From Microcaldota archaeon (GTDB lineage Archaea > Micrarchaeota > Micrarchaeia > Anstonellales > Bilamarchaeaceae), in assembly GCA_026992595.1 (NCBI GenBank), contig JALWZW010000045.1, forward strand, positions 1 to 28,847: 28,847 nucleotides of DNA, given 5' to 3'. Within the stretch, counting starts at the first letter, position 1. The number at the start of each line of letters is the position of its first letter. The notes below the pieces were generated by a model. It saw only the letters and a list, made by a program, of their open reading frames with translations, did no database searches and had not been told where the DNA came from. The position numbers and the translations under genes are program-made. Of this stretch, positions 21,490 through 28,847 are shown in pieces.

Positions 21490-22321
21490 GATATCCCTTT
21501 TCTAGTTTCACAACCTTTATTAAAAACCTTAACTGCTTTCCTGCATAAGGGTGGTTGCCATCCAGCGTTATTGTTTCATTATCTTTCTCTAATACTGTGT
21601 AGGGCTTTATCTTCCCGGTTTGAGGGTCTGGTAGAAGATAGGTCTCATTAACTTCTAACACTCTTTCCAATGTTATTGTAATATTTGGGTCGTTCCACAT
21701 CTTTTTTAAGCGGGTTGGCACCCCTTGGTAAAGGAAGGTTATGCGTGGGAGCACTACATGCTGGATTATCACATAATCCTCTGTTGTTTTATTTACCGAA
21801 ACTTGACCGTACTCTGTTCTATATGATGTCCCTTCTTCTGTGCTTAACCCTCTTTTTTCCCATTCCTGCCGCGGCACCTTTTCATAAGAGGTGATGTTGT
21901 AGTATCTACTCACTCTTATTATGTTTTGAGGGTCGCGCGGATAGCCCAAGGAAGGCGGCACATCAAACATCTTCTCCTCCCCCTCTTCTAAACCTAAAAT
22001 ATTAAGTATCACTCCTTTAATAACAGGTGAATCTTCCTTTAGCTCTATTTTAAGTGGCTCATTTGAGGAGGGTGTGATATTCAATTGTTGCGCCCATTCT
22101 GGATTATTTGTTTCTTTTGCTTCCCCCTCTACCCACAGCGCATAATATATCCACACTGTATCTCCCATTTCTGCGTAGGGTTGGCTGTTTTTTATAATTT
22201 GGGGTTCTTGAGAGGGGGGTTGAGAGGGCAGGTTGGTTTGAGGCGCTTGCTGGTTTATGCACCCTAACCCTCCTAACAACAATATTAATACAAACATTAT
22301 AGCCGCGTTTCTTTTACTCAT
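21476..22321 (-). CDS. Membrane-anchored FKBP-type peptidyl-prolyl isomerase (SlyD-like)
   Basis: A prolyl isomerase and chaperone, probably outside the membrane. The 281 aa begin with a hydrophobic leader (AAIMFVLILLLGGLG) followed by Cys21, lipobox-like though not a perfect consensus, and a Pro/Gln-rich linker. The FKBP fold follows: GDTVWIYYALWVEG, then VIKGVILNILGLEEGEEKMF, an insert-in-flap-like middle, and LDGNHPYAGKQLRFLIKVV, the SlyD-type signature. A second beta region (about 130-210) is an extra insertion compared with short FKBPs. Start ATG 22321 has GAGGGGT just upstream; TTG 22333 is in frame but weaker. It leads a leftward operon with the Ca-ATPase. Family firm; lipid anchor likely but unproven. 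Confidence 0.9.
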   Translation of the reverse strand: MSKRNAAIMFVLILLLGGLGCINQQAPQTNLPSQPPSQEPQIIKNSQPYAEMGDTVWIYYALWVEGEAKETNNPEWAQQLNITPSSNEPLKIELKEDSPVIKGVILNILGLEEGEEKMFDVPPSLGYPRDPQNIIRVSRYYNITSYEKVPRQEWEKRGLSTEEGTSYRTEYGQVSVNKTTEDYVIIQHVVLPRITFLYQGVPTRLKKMWNDPNITITLERVLEVNETYLLPDPQTGKIKPYTVLEKDNETITLDGNHPYAGKQLRFLIKVVKLEKGYRGMG

Positions 22322-22366
22322 CTTACCCCTCAACTTGGATTTTTACTTCTAATCTTAAATGCTTAA

Positions 22367-22469
22367 TGGGGTCACAGGGATTTGAACCCTGACTTGCAGG
22401 TAGCGGCCTCATGCTGCAGCGCAGCGTTGATCTGGAGCCTGCCGTACTACCTGGTTATACTATGACCCC
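22367..22469 (-). tRNA. tRNA-Trp (CCA) with a 30-nt intron
   Basis: Read leftward: acceptor GGGGTCA (22469-22463) pairs with TGACCCC (22374-22368), discriminator A at 22367. D stem GTAT/GTAC; anticodon stem GCAGG/CCTGC; loop CTCCAGA, anticodon CCA; T arm CAGGG-TTCAAAT-CCCTG. The stem only closes after removing about 30 nt (22431-22402), the usual 37/38 place for archaeal tRNA-Trp introns. The intron contains a GCTGC/GCAGC hairpin. Mature length 73 nt, no encoded CCA. It stands between wecB and the FKBP gene. Confidence 0.94.
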
Positions 22470-22498
22470 ATTTAACACTTAAATTAACTATTCTTTTT

Positions 22499-23548
22499 TT
22501 AAACACCCTTCTTGTTTTTAAAACTTCTTCGGTGTCTGCATCTCTCCATCAACTCTTTAACTATTTTTTGTGAAGGGCTTTTTCCGTAGGGGTGGGATGT
22601 TTTGGGCAACGGTCTTTCTATAAATTCCACAATCTCTTCTATGCTTGCATTTATTACTTTTTTCCCTATCCCTCTCCTTATTACCTCTTCCCTTTCTGTA
22701 TTCTCTCTATATATAAGGCAGGGCTTCCCTATTATTAAGCATTCTTCGCTTATTCCTCCAGAATCTGTTATTACTGCCTTTGCAGGAATTAGATAGTTCT
22801 CCAAAAATTCGCTATACTCAACCTCCTCCCGCTTTTCCGCTTTTATTTTGTCCCACAATCCTGCCTTTTCCATCGCTTCTTTGGTCCCCTCTTTATAGAT
22901 AAATATTACTTTATAAGGAAGCGCGTTTATTATTTCTACAAACCGCTCCATCCTCTTTTTGCTTTTTATATTTTCCTGCCTATGCAGCGTTGCCACTATC
23001 AAATTTTCTTTCTTTTTTTTACCCTCTTTCGCAAAGGTGTTTAAACTATCCACAATAGGGTTTCCTGTAAGTATTGCCTTTCCTTTAAGATTGCTTACCG
23101 CTTCCTCATGAGGCGCAAATCTCACATCTGCTAAATAATCCGCTATCCGCCTAGCTATCTCTTCAGGAAAGGGTTCAAAGAGATTGCCGCTTCTTAGCCC
23201 TGCTTCTATATGCGCTAATTTTCTTCCCCTAATTTTGGCTGCCAAGGAACCTAGCAAAGTAGATAATGTATCGCCATGCACCGCTATAATGCAGCTTTTA
23301 GGCGTTTTGCTTAGCAAACTCCAAAACGCTTTTACAAACCATGTTAGCCCCCCCAAAATTCCTCTTTCCCCTTTCCACTGGGCGCACACAAAAAGCGGTT
23401 TTTTTATTTTAAACTTTTTAATAAGCGGTTCTAGGCGGTGTTGGCCTGTTGCTATCCACTCCCATTCAGCGCCCCCTTTCTCCAAAAGGCGCATTATAGG
23501 AAACACTTTTATTAATTCGGCGCGCGTCCCTATTATGAGCAATATCAT
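22499..23548 (-). CDS. wecB: UDP-N-acetylglucosamine 2-epimerase family (WecB-like)
   Basis: Converts UDP-GlcNAc to UDP-ManNAc for surface glycans. 349 aa, GT-B fold. N-terminal GTRAELIKVFPIM, then HGDT, HIEAGLRSG, FPEE(I)ARRIADYLAD, TGNPIVDSL, TLHRQEN and the nucleotide-sugar site TDSGGISEECLIIGKPCLIYRENTERE. Catalytic acids and His are in these conserved motifs. Start ATG 23548 has AGGTG about 6 bp upstream. A perfect palindrome lies just before that. It is alone apart from the tRNA-Trp that follows; no other sugar genes are in the window. The family is firm; the exact sugar is not certain. Confidence 0.92.
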   Translation of the reverse strand: MILLIIGTRAELIKVFPIMRLLEKGGAEWEWIATGQHRLEPLIKKFKIKKPLFVCAQWKGERGILGGLTWFVKAFWSLLSKTPKSCIIAVHGDTLSTLLGSLAAKIRGRKLAHIEAGLRSGNLFEPFPEEIARRIADYLADVRFAPHEEAVSNLKGKAILTGNPIVDSLNTFAKEGKKKKENLIVATLHRQENIKSKKRMERFVEIINALPYKVIFIYKEGTKEAMEKAGLWDKIKAEKREEVEYSEFLENYLIPAKAVITDSGGISEECLIIGKPCLIYRENTEREEVIRRGIGKKVINASIEEIVEFIERPLPKTSHPYGKSPSQKIVKELMERCRHRRSFKNKKGV

Positions 23549-23556
23549 TTTAGCAC

Positions 23557-23572
23557 CTTTAACTTGTTAAAG
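23557..23572. promoter_or_regulatory. Perfect palindrome at the wecB start region
   Basis: CTTTAAC (23557-23563), TT, GTTAAAG (23566-23572): 7-bp perfect arms. A TATA-like GTTTAAAAAAATAATAG (leftward, about 23581-23597) lies about 25 bp further up, so the palindrome sits at the expected wecB transcription start and next to its AGGTG site. It lies in the divergent spacer with hppA. Operator-like by position. Confidence 0.5.
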
Positions 23573-23627
23573 CGCCACCTATTATTTTTTTAAACTTTTT
23601 CTTTAATCTTTCCGTTTGGTGATTTTT

Positions 23628-25616
23628 GTGGAACCTATCCAGTTGGCTTTAGCTTCCGCTATTTTAACGCTTCTTTATGCAGGATTTTTAGTTGTGCGGG
23701 TGGTGCGCTCTTCGCCAGGTAGCAAAGAGATGGTGGCTATCGCTTCTGCTATACAAGAAGGCGCAAACGCCTTTTTAATGAGGCAATATAAAACGCTTCT
23801 TCCTATAGTTATCCTTCTTATCCTTCTCATTTACTTTTTTGTAAATCTTGAAACCGCTATCGCCTTTGTGGTTGGCGTCCTTTCTTCAGCGCTTGCTGGC
23901 TATATAGGAATGCAGGTTTCGGTGCGCGGAAATGTGCGCGTTGCAGAGGCGGCCAAAAAAGGCCTTAAAGAGGCGCTTTCCCTTGCTTTTAGCGGGGGTG
24001 CGGTTACTGGCATGTCCCTCGCAGGTTTGGGGCTTTTGGGAGTTTCTCTTCTTTATTTGCTTTATGGAGATTTAGCGCCTTTGGTGGGCTATGGATTCGG
24101 CGCTTCCCTCATCTCTCTCTTTGCCCGTGTGGGCGGCGGGATTTATACTAAGGCGGCAGATGTGGGGGCTGATTTGGTAGGCAAAGTGGAAAAGGGTATT
24201 CCTGAAGATGACCCCCGCAACCCTGCAGTCATTGCAGATAATGTGGGCGATAATGTGGGGGATTGCGCAGGAATGGCAGCAGATGTCTTTGAATCTTTTG
24301 TGGTAACAGTAATTGCAGGCATGCTGTTGGGCCTTACTTTAAGCGACCCTGCATTGGTACAACTGCCTTTAGCGGTTGCCGCCATAGGCACTTTGGCCGG
24401 CTTGGTGGGCTCTCTCTTTGTGGGTGTATTTAATATAAAGAAGATTATGTCTCATTTCTATTTGGCTTTGATTGTGAGCATAGTTCTTTTAATAGGCGGC
24501 TCTTATCTTTATCTCTCTTCGCAACCAAACCTCTCTTTGCCTTTTGAAGCGCTTATTACCCCTATTATTTTGGGCGCTGCCGTTACCTTATTGCTCTTCT
24601 TGATCACTGAATGGTACACTTCTTCAGACCACCTCCCTGTGCAGGATGTGGCAACCTCTTCAAAAACCGGTTCCGCTACCAACATCATTCATGGTCTGGC
24701 CATCGGCATGGAAGCAACGGTGCTACCTACTCTGGTAATCCTTTTCGCCATCTTTTTGGCCTATAAAGCTGCGGGCCTTTATGGTGTGGGGCTTGCAGCC
24801 GCAGCCATGCTCTCCCTTTCAGCCATTGTGATTTCCATAGATGCTTACGGCCCTATTACCGATAATGCGGGAGGGATAGCAGAGATGTCTAAACTGCCCA
24901 GCAAGGTGCGAAAGGTTACTGATGCTTTAGATGCGGTGGGCAACACCACAAAAGCAACCACAAAAGGTTTTGCTATAGGAGGCGCTGCTTTAGGCGCTCT
25001 TGCTCTCTTTGTTGCCTTTGCAGATGAAGCATCTTTAACCGCTATAAACATGTTGGACGCTTCTGTGGTTATTGGCTTGTTTGTGGGCGCTTTAATGCCC
25101 TTTGTCTTCTCCGCTCTCCTGATGCTTGCGGTAGGAAGGGCTGCTTTTGAGATTGTTGAGGAGGTGCGAAGGCAGTTCAGGGAGATAAAGGGCTTAATGG
25201 AGGGGAAGGCAAAGGCAGATTATGGAAGATGTGTGGATATCTCCACTGCCACCGCTTTAAAAGAATTGGCCCTGCCTGGCTTAATTGCAGTTCTCCTCCC
25301 CTTGCTGGTGGGCTTCCTGTTTGGCGCTCCAGCATTGGGCGGCTTACTTGGAGGTGCTATTATAAGCGGTTTTATGCTTGCCATCACCATGACCACTGCA
25401 GGCGCTACATGGGATAATGCTAAGAAGTATATTGAAGAGGGCAATTTAGGGGGCAAGGGCTCAGATGCGCACAAAGCAGCGGTGGTTGGGGACACTGTGG
25501 GAGACCCGCTAAAAGACACCGCAGGCCCTGCTTTGAACGCGCTTATAAAAGTGGTAAATACTGTTTCCTTGGTCTTTGCCGGTTTGATTGTTGCAAATTC
25601 GCTGGGCCTGATATGA
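23628..25616 (+). CDS. hppA: K+-independent H+-translocating membrane pyrophosphatase
   Basis: Pumps H+ across the membrane using pyrophosphate. 662 aa with about 16 membrane helices. The PPi/Mg site is clear: GIYTKAADVGADLVGKVEKG then DDPRNPAVIADNVGDNVGDC, and a second DNAGGIAEM plus GDTVGDPLKDTAGPALN. The diagnostic GNTTKATTKG carries Lys (codon 24951-24953, residue about 442) and Thr three residues on, which in this family marks the K+-independent subgroup, known as H+ pumps. Start: GGTGAT (23618-23623) lies 4 bp before GTG 23628; L10e has the same GGTGATTTTT-start layout. TTG 23616 and GTG 23619 are in frame but overlap the ribosome binding site. It diverges from wecB. Complete. Confidence 0.96.
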   Translation: MEPIQLALASAILTLLYAGFLVVRVVRSSPGSKEMVAIASAIQEGANAFLMRQYKTLLPIVILLILLIYFFVNLETAIAFVVGVLSSALAGYIGMQVSVRGNVRVAEAAKKGLKEALSLAFSGGAVTGMSLAGLGLLGVSLLYLLYGDLAPLVGYGFGASLISLFARVGGGIYTKAADVGADLVGKVEKGIPEDDPRNPAVIADNVGDNVGDCAGMAADVFESFVVTVIAGMLLGLTLSDPALVQLPLAVAAIGTLAGLVGSLFVGVFNIKKIMSHFYLALIVSIVLLIGGSYLYLSSQPNLSLPFEALITPIILGAAVTLLLFLITEWYTSSDHLPVQDVATSSKTGSATNIIHGLAIGMEATVLPTLVILFAIFLAYKAAGLYGVGLAAAAMLSLSAIVISIDAYGPITDNAGGIAEMSKLPSKVRKVTDALDAVGNTTKATTKGFAIGGAALGALALFVAFADEASLTAINMLDASVVIGLFVGALMPFVFSALLMLAVGRAAFEIVEEVRRQFREIKGLMEGKAKADYGRCVDISTATALKELALPGLIAVLLPLLVGFLFGAPALGGLLGGAIISGFMLAITMTTAGATWDNAKKYIEEGNLGGKGSDAHKAAVVGDTVGDPLKDTAGPALNALIKVVNTVSLVFAGLIVANSLGLI

Positions 25617-25663
25617 AACTAATTAAAACCCTTTCCCCCATTTTTTAATAAGCGGTGATTTTT

Positions 25664-26197
25664 ATGGCTTCAAGACCTGCACGCTGTATAAGAGACCCTG
25701 ATAAGGTTGCATGGACACGCTTTTCACGCAGCAATCAAAGTAAAAGCTATATTAAGGCAATGCCCCATCAAGACCTTCACCAATTCCGAATGGGCGCTAT
25801 GAAAGAGGATTTTGACCTTGCAGTTCATCTTGTCGCACAAGAACCTATTATTGTAAGGGACAACGCCTTGGAGGCGTCCCGCCAAACCGTTAATAAAGCG
25901 TTGGAAAAGCAGTTGGCAGGCAATTATTTCTTTATGGTGCGCGTTTTTCCCCACCATATTATAAGAGAGAATAAAATGATTTCAGGCGCAGGTGCAGACC
26001 GTTTGCAGAAAGGGATGAGAAAGGCGTTTGGCAGGCCTACTGATAGGGCTGCGCGTATAAAGAGAGCAGGCACGGCGGTTTTCTCTGTTTACACTTACTC
26101 TCCTAATAAAAATGTGGTGAGGGCTGCCCTTGAAAGGGGGAAGAGAAAGCTTTCAGGCCATTATAAAATAGTTTATGAGCTTTTATCCCCCTCTTAA
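25664..26197 (+). CDS. rpl10e: Large-subunit ribosomal protein L10e (uL16)
   Basis: Part of the 50S subunit near the peptidyl-transferase centre. 177 aa, full length. MASRPARCIRDPDKVAWTR at the N-terminus, FRMGAMKEDFDLAVHL, then RVFPHHIIRENKMISGAGADRLQKGMRKAFG, the conserved loop region typical of archaeal and eukaryotic L10e. ATG 25664 has GGTGAT 5 bp upstream (GGTGATTTTT-ATG); an in-frame GTG at 25655 is part of that site. A TATA-like AATTAAAA at 25621-25628 suggests its own promoter in the 47 bp after hppA. Firm call and a strong archaeal marker. Confidence 0.98.
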   Translation: MASRPARCIRDPDKVAWTRFSRSNQSKSYIKAMPHQDLHQFRMGAMKEDFDLAVHLVAQEPIIVRDNALEASRQTVNKALEKQLAGNYFFMVRVFPHHIIRENKMISGAGADRLQKGMRKAFGRPTDRAARIKRAGTAVFSVYTYSPNKNVVRAALERGKRKLSGHYKIVYELLSPS

Positions 26198-26267
26198 TAT
26201 TTTTGTTGTGGTTTTTTTGGGGGTTATGTGTAATATTTAAATACTTGTTTTGCTATTTTTATGTTAG

Positions 26268-27743
26268 GTGAGGTTGTTGAAAATAAGCACTGATATAGAT
26301 GGGGTTATTAGGTGTTTGGAGGAGAGGAGAAAAATCCTTCTCTCAGAGCTTAGGTCTCTCTGCAGAGTGGATAAAAAGACGCTGGAAAAATGGCTCGAGG
26401 CGTTGGAGCAGGAGGGATTGGTGGAAGTGGTGTATGGTATTAGGGGCACTTATGTTCATTGGTTAGGCGAGCCGCGTGATGAGGAAGAGGGCCTAAAGCA
26501 GAATATTTTAGAAAAGTTTGAGGACGAGGCGCAGGAGAAGGGAGAGATGTTGGAGGAGATAGAGGAGAGAGAGGAGGTGTTAGAGGAAAGCGGCGCGGAG
26601 AGTGAGGCAGAAAGCGCTCAGGAGAGCATGGAAGAGAGCATGGGGGAAGGAGTGGCAGAGGACAAGGAGGAAAAAGAGGAAGAAAGGGCGGCGTTGGAAC
26701 TCCCTCTTTCTCCCTTTGCTCAAGAAACCAAAGCAGAGCTTTCCTCCCTTCTCACTCAGTTGAAAGAGGAGCGCGCTAAGCTGAAAGCGCTGGAAGAGGA
26801 GAGAAGGAAGCTTTATGAAGAAGGGCTGGAAGCGTTGGAAAAGGAGGCAGAGGCAGAACTTACTGTGTTGGCAGAAAAGGTGTTAGAGAAGCACCGCGTT
26901 TTGGCCTCTTTAAAAGAAAGCGCCGCGCGCTTGCCTGAAGAGGTTGGAGAGGCAGAAAGCAGTTATAAGAAAGCGCAGAAGATTAGAGAGGAAGGGGAGC
27001 GCGCTTTGGCTGATTTGCGAGAGCATGCTTCTGACCTGAGAGAAAGGTTGGAGAAAGCGGTGGAGGAGGTACGAGACCAGATTGCAGATTTAAATAGCGC
27101 TGTGGAAGATGCTAAAAGAAGGAGCGAAAGCGCTGAACAGCTCTACTCTTCCCTCTCCCAAAAAGCGGATGAGAGCAGGGAGGAGTTGAAGAGGATGCGT
27201 GCTGTTATGGAGACCTTGGAGCGCGAGGTGGAGGCAATTTCTGAAAGGGCAGAAGAGGCAAAAAGAGTTAAGGAAGCAGTGGGTGAAGAGTTGCGCGCCT
27301 ATGAGGAGCAGTTGGACGCTCTTCACGCTAAATTGGAGGAAATGGAGCGATTGGAGCGCTGGATTGAAGAGTATGTGAGGGATTATGAAGAAAAGATTTC
27401 CTCTATCTCTGATGAAGTGGAGAGATGGGATGAGGCGCTTGCAGAGTTGCGAGAATCTGCAGAAGCCAAGTATTTGGAAAATTATTTGAAAGAGTTGGAG
27501 GAGGCGGCCGCTTCTTATGAGAGCAGGTTTGCAGAGGTGCTAAAAAGAGATGAGGCGCTGGAAAAAGCCATTGCTCAGTCCAAAAAGCGCATTAAGAAAC
27601 TGCTCTCTCAAAGCAAGAAGTTGATGAAAAAGCGGGTGAAGAGCTCGTTGGAAGAGAAGGTAAAGCGCGCCAAATCCTCTGCAGGCCGTGTGAAAAGGAC
27701 AGTTAAGGAAAAGCGCTCTCAAAGAAAGAAACTTAGCGATTAG
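26268..27743 (+). CDS. Winged-helix plus long coiled-coil protein
   Basis: 491 aa, not a named family. Residues about 1-65 look like a winged helix (LSELRSLCRVDKKTLEKWLEALEQEGLVEVVYG...TYVHW), of the type found fused to coiled coils in many DPANN-like archaea. An acidic stretch (about 70-145) follows, then a long coiled coil (about 150-460) rich in Glu, Lys, Leu and Ala, and a very basic tail (KKLLSQSKKLMKKRVKSS...) that may bind nucleic acid. SMC-like rod without ATPase heads; a chromosome or cell-envelope scaffold is possible. The start is uncertain: GTG 26268, TTG 26274 or TTG 26277; GGTGAGG at 26267-26273 would best serve TTG 26277. TATA TATTTAAATA at 26234-26243 fits a leaderless GTG. 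The stop overlaps the convergent regulator by 11 bp. Confidence 0.85.
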   Translation: MRLLKISTDIDGVIRCLEERRKILLSELRSLCRVDKKTLEKWLEALEQEGLVEVVYGIRGTYVHWLGEPRDEEEGLKQNILEKFEDEAQEKGEMLEEIEEREEVLEESGAESEAESAQESMEESMGEGVAEDKEEKEEERAALELPLSPFAQETKAELSSLLTQLKEERAKLKALEEERRKLYEEGLEALEKEAEAELTVLAEKVLEKHRVLASLKESAARLPEEVGEAESSYKKAQKIREEGERALADLREHASDLRERLEKAVEEVRDQIADLNSAVEDAKRRSESAEQLYSSLSQKADESREELKRMRAVMETLEREVEAISERAEEAKRVKEAVGEELRAYEEQLDALHAKLEEMERLERWIEEYVRDYEEKISSISDEVERWDEALAELRESAEAKYLENYLKELEEAAASYESRFAEVLKRDEALEKAIAQSKKRIKKLLSQSKKLMKKRVKSSLEEKVKRAKSSAGRVKRTVKEKRSQRKKLSD

Positions 27744-28206
27744 TTCTCGCCTCATCCACTATCGCAAGCCAAGAATCCCCTATTTTCATAAGATAGTTGC
27801 CGAATGTTTTGCTTAGCGATATTCTCATCGGCCTATATTTTCTTTTCTTTTCCACATTAACAAGCGTTTCTCGCTCCACTTTCACCATCCCCACCCTTTT
27901 TAACCTTAATAAAACGCGGTTGTAAAAGGTTGCTTTGGATATGTTGTTTGCTTTTAGAAACTCTGCCACCTCCTTTCCGCTCACCTGGAGTTTTGAGGTA
28001 AGGAGTTTCAAAAATTTTACTGCTATCTCATGATAGGTGGGCTGGTATTTTTTAGAGAACACAAAGTTGGTAACCTCTTCTAAATTCCACAGGTTTCTTG
28101 TAGGGGTTTCCTCGTTGGTTTGAAAAGGCCTTAATTCTGCGCTGTCATATCGCGGCAGGTAGAGAGATTCTGAAGAAGGCACCCCTCGCGATGTTATTTT
28201 TGCCAT
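27733..28206 (-). CDS. Winged-helix DNA-binding protein (probable regulator)
   Basis: 157 aa. The N-terminus (about 1-50) is polar and perhaps disordered. Residues about 50-130 hold a helix-turn-helix: AVKFLKLLTSKLQVSGKEVAEFLKANNISKATFYNRVLLRLKRVGMVKVERE, then a wing-like RKYRPMRISLS. This resembles archaeal wHTH transcription factors; no ligand domain is visible. ATG 28206 is chosen over the upstream in-frame ATG at 28254, because the extension would run through the promoter. No good Shine-Dalgarno site; a TATA-like TATTATAAAA (28241-28250 region, leftward) is about 40 bp upstream. An inverted repeat between that box and the start suggests self-control and control of the divergent endonuclease IV gene. 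It ends overlapping the coiled-coil gene. Confidence 0.8.
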   Translation of the reverse strand: MAKITSRGVPSSESLYLPRYDSAELRPFQTNEETPTRNLWNLEEVTNFVFSKKYQPTYHEIAVKFLKLLTSKLQVSGKEVAEFLKANNISKATFYNRVLLRLKRVGMVKVERETLVNVEKKRKYRPMRISLSKTFGNYLMKIGDSWLAIVDEARTNR

Positions 28207-28218
28207 AATATAATTCCA

Positions 28219-28239
28219 AACGCTAAAAAAATAAGCGTT
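28219..28239. promoter_or_regulatory. Inverted repeat AACGCT-N9-AGCGTT in the divergent promoter
   Basis: AACGCT (28219-28224) and AGCGTT (28234-28239) are perfect arms around AAAAAAATA. The A-rich spacer lies about 25 bp before ATG 28253, in the right place for the TATA box of the endonuclease IV gene; read leftward the repeat sits between a TATA-like box and the regulator start. A dimeric wHTH protein bound here would block both genes. Position and symmetry are seen; function is inferred. Confidence 0.6.
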
Positions 28240-28252
28240 CCTTTTATAATAC

Positions 28253-28847
28253 ATGATACGTTTTGGGCCTGCAGGCGTTCCTATTCAATGCGAGGATGAG
28301 AGCACCTTAGAAGGGATAAAGTGCTGTAGAGCGCTGGGATTGGATGCGATGGAGATGGAATTTGTTCATGGGGTGAGGATGAAAGAGGAGGTTGCAAAGG
28401 AGGCAAAGCGCATTGCTGAGGAATGCGACATTGCCCTTTCCTCTCACGCCCCCTATTATGTTAATTGCTGCACCACTGATGAGCGAAAGAGGGCCAACAC
28501 CATAAGGCACATCTTCACCTCTGCGCTTATAACCAATGCTGCAGGGGGCCGCATCACAGTTTTCCACCCCGGCTTTTACCAAAAACACAGCAAGGAGGAA
28601 GCATTCGCGCTTGCAAAAAAACTGCTTTTAGAGGTTGAGGAAAAGTGCAAGCAGCACAATATAAAGACAAAGTTAGGCGCAGAAACGGTAGGGAAGCGCT
28701 CTGCTTTTGGGGGTTTGGAAGAGAATATTGCACTGGCGCAGGAGATAGAGCAGGTTGATTTGGTGATTGATTTTTCTCATTTGGTGGCGCGCGGGGATTT
28801 TAAGCTGGAAGGTGAGGATGATTATAGGCGCCTCTTTGATTATATAG
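28253..28847 (+). CDS. nfo: Endonuclease IV (AP endonuclease), N-terminal part
   Basis: Cuts DNA at abasic sites in base-excision repair. 198 codons are visible; the gene runs off the window end. TIM-barrel start IRFGPAGVPIQC is typical of archaeal Nfo. Zinc ligands visible by alignment from memory: His65 (SSHAPYYVN), His105 (VFHPGFY), Glu144 (GAETVGK), Asp173 and His176 (VIDFSHL), with the family's D-x-x-H spacing. The remaining ligands (toward the C-terminus) lie beyond the window. Two Cys-rich bits (CC at 24-25, CC at 72-73) are unusual but not diagnostic. Start ATG 28253 is probably leaderless, with TATA in the centre of the inverted repeat shared with the divergent regulator. Confidence 0.93.
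   Translation, partial: MIRFGPAGVPIQCEDESTLEGIKCCRALGLDAMEMEFVHGVRMKEEVAKEAKRIAEECDIALSSHAPYYVNCCTTDERKRANTIRHIFTSALITNAAGGRITVFHPGFYQKHSKEEAFALAKKLLLEVEEKCKQHNIKTKLGAETVGKRSAFGGLEENIALAQEIEQVDLVIDFSHLVARGDFKLEGEDDYRRLFDYI

Noticed and set aside
26261..26293. Ten-codon leader peptide from ATG 26261 ahead of the coiled-coil gene
   Set aside because: The peptide MLGEVVENKH ends inside the gene, but nothing supports its translation beyond a well-placed TATA box; chance is likely.

Overview
The window looks like a compact archaeal chromosome, probably from a DPANN-type lineage (Micrarchaeota-like at a guess; the sequence does not settle this). Archaeal marks are: ribosomal protein L10e, the KH/beta-CASP nuclease FttA (aCPSF1), a 20S proteasome beta subunit, a Y-family polymerase with a C-terminal PCNA-binding motif, tRNA genes without encoded CCA (two with an intron in the anticodon loop), TATA boxes about 25 bp before start codons (leaderless mRNAs), and GGTGAT-type Shine-Dalgarno sites matching archaeal 16S rRNA. 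Genes are packed tightly, with several overlaps.

Layout. Positions 1-1360: the first codon of a leftward gene, then an AAA-type ATPase flanked by three copies of a TTTCCGA palindrome. 1436-1509: tRNA-Asp. 1545-11666: a block of four proteins I cannot assign: an 88-aa helical protein overlapping a 2408-aa giant protein, and two convergent, helix-rich proteins (331 and 537 aa). This is the accessory-looking part of the window and the best candidate for something undescribed. 11736-15245: dinB diverges from an operon holding a class I methyltransferase, a small PsbP/DcrB-like protein, an RsmB/NOP2/Sun-type RNA m5C methyltransferase and a separately encoded PUA-like domain that is normally fused to such enzymes.

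15246-15633: a non-coding array of about six 70-100 bp repeats that form hairpins with compensating base changes. 15634-23548, all leftward: tRNA-Arg (intron), a secreted protein whose last codons lie inside that tRNA gene, fttA, psmB, a Ca2+-type P-ATPase, an FKBP-type lipoprotein-like isomerase, tRNA-Trp (intron) and a UDP-GlcNAc 2-epimerase-type gene. 23628-28847: a K+-independent H+-pyrophosphatase, ribosomal protein L10e, a winged-helix/coiled-coil protein, a winged-helix regulator, and the start of endonuclease IV, which runs off the window. The last two share a short divergent promoter with a clear inverted repeat.

How the parts fit: most genes right of 11.7 kb are housekeeping (RNA modification, transcription termination, proteolysis, ion transport, DNA repair, translation). 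The left third is different: one very large protein with possible degenerate GGDEF-like palm regions, two unknown partners, and an ATPase. A shared TTTCCGA motif at the ATPase promoter, the ATPase 3' flank and the promoter of the 537-aa gene hints at common control. All family calls are from reading the sequence; nothing was searched or computed.
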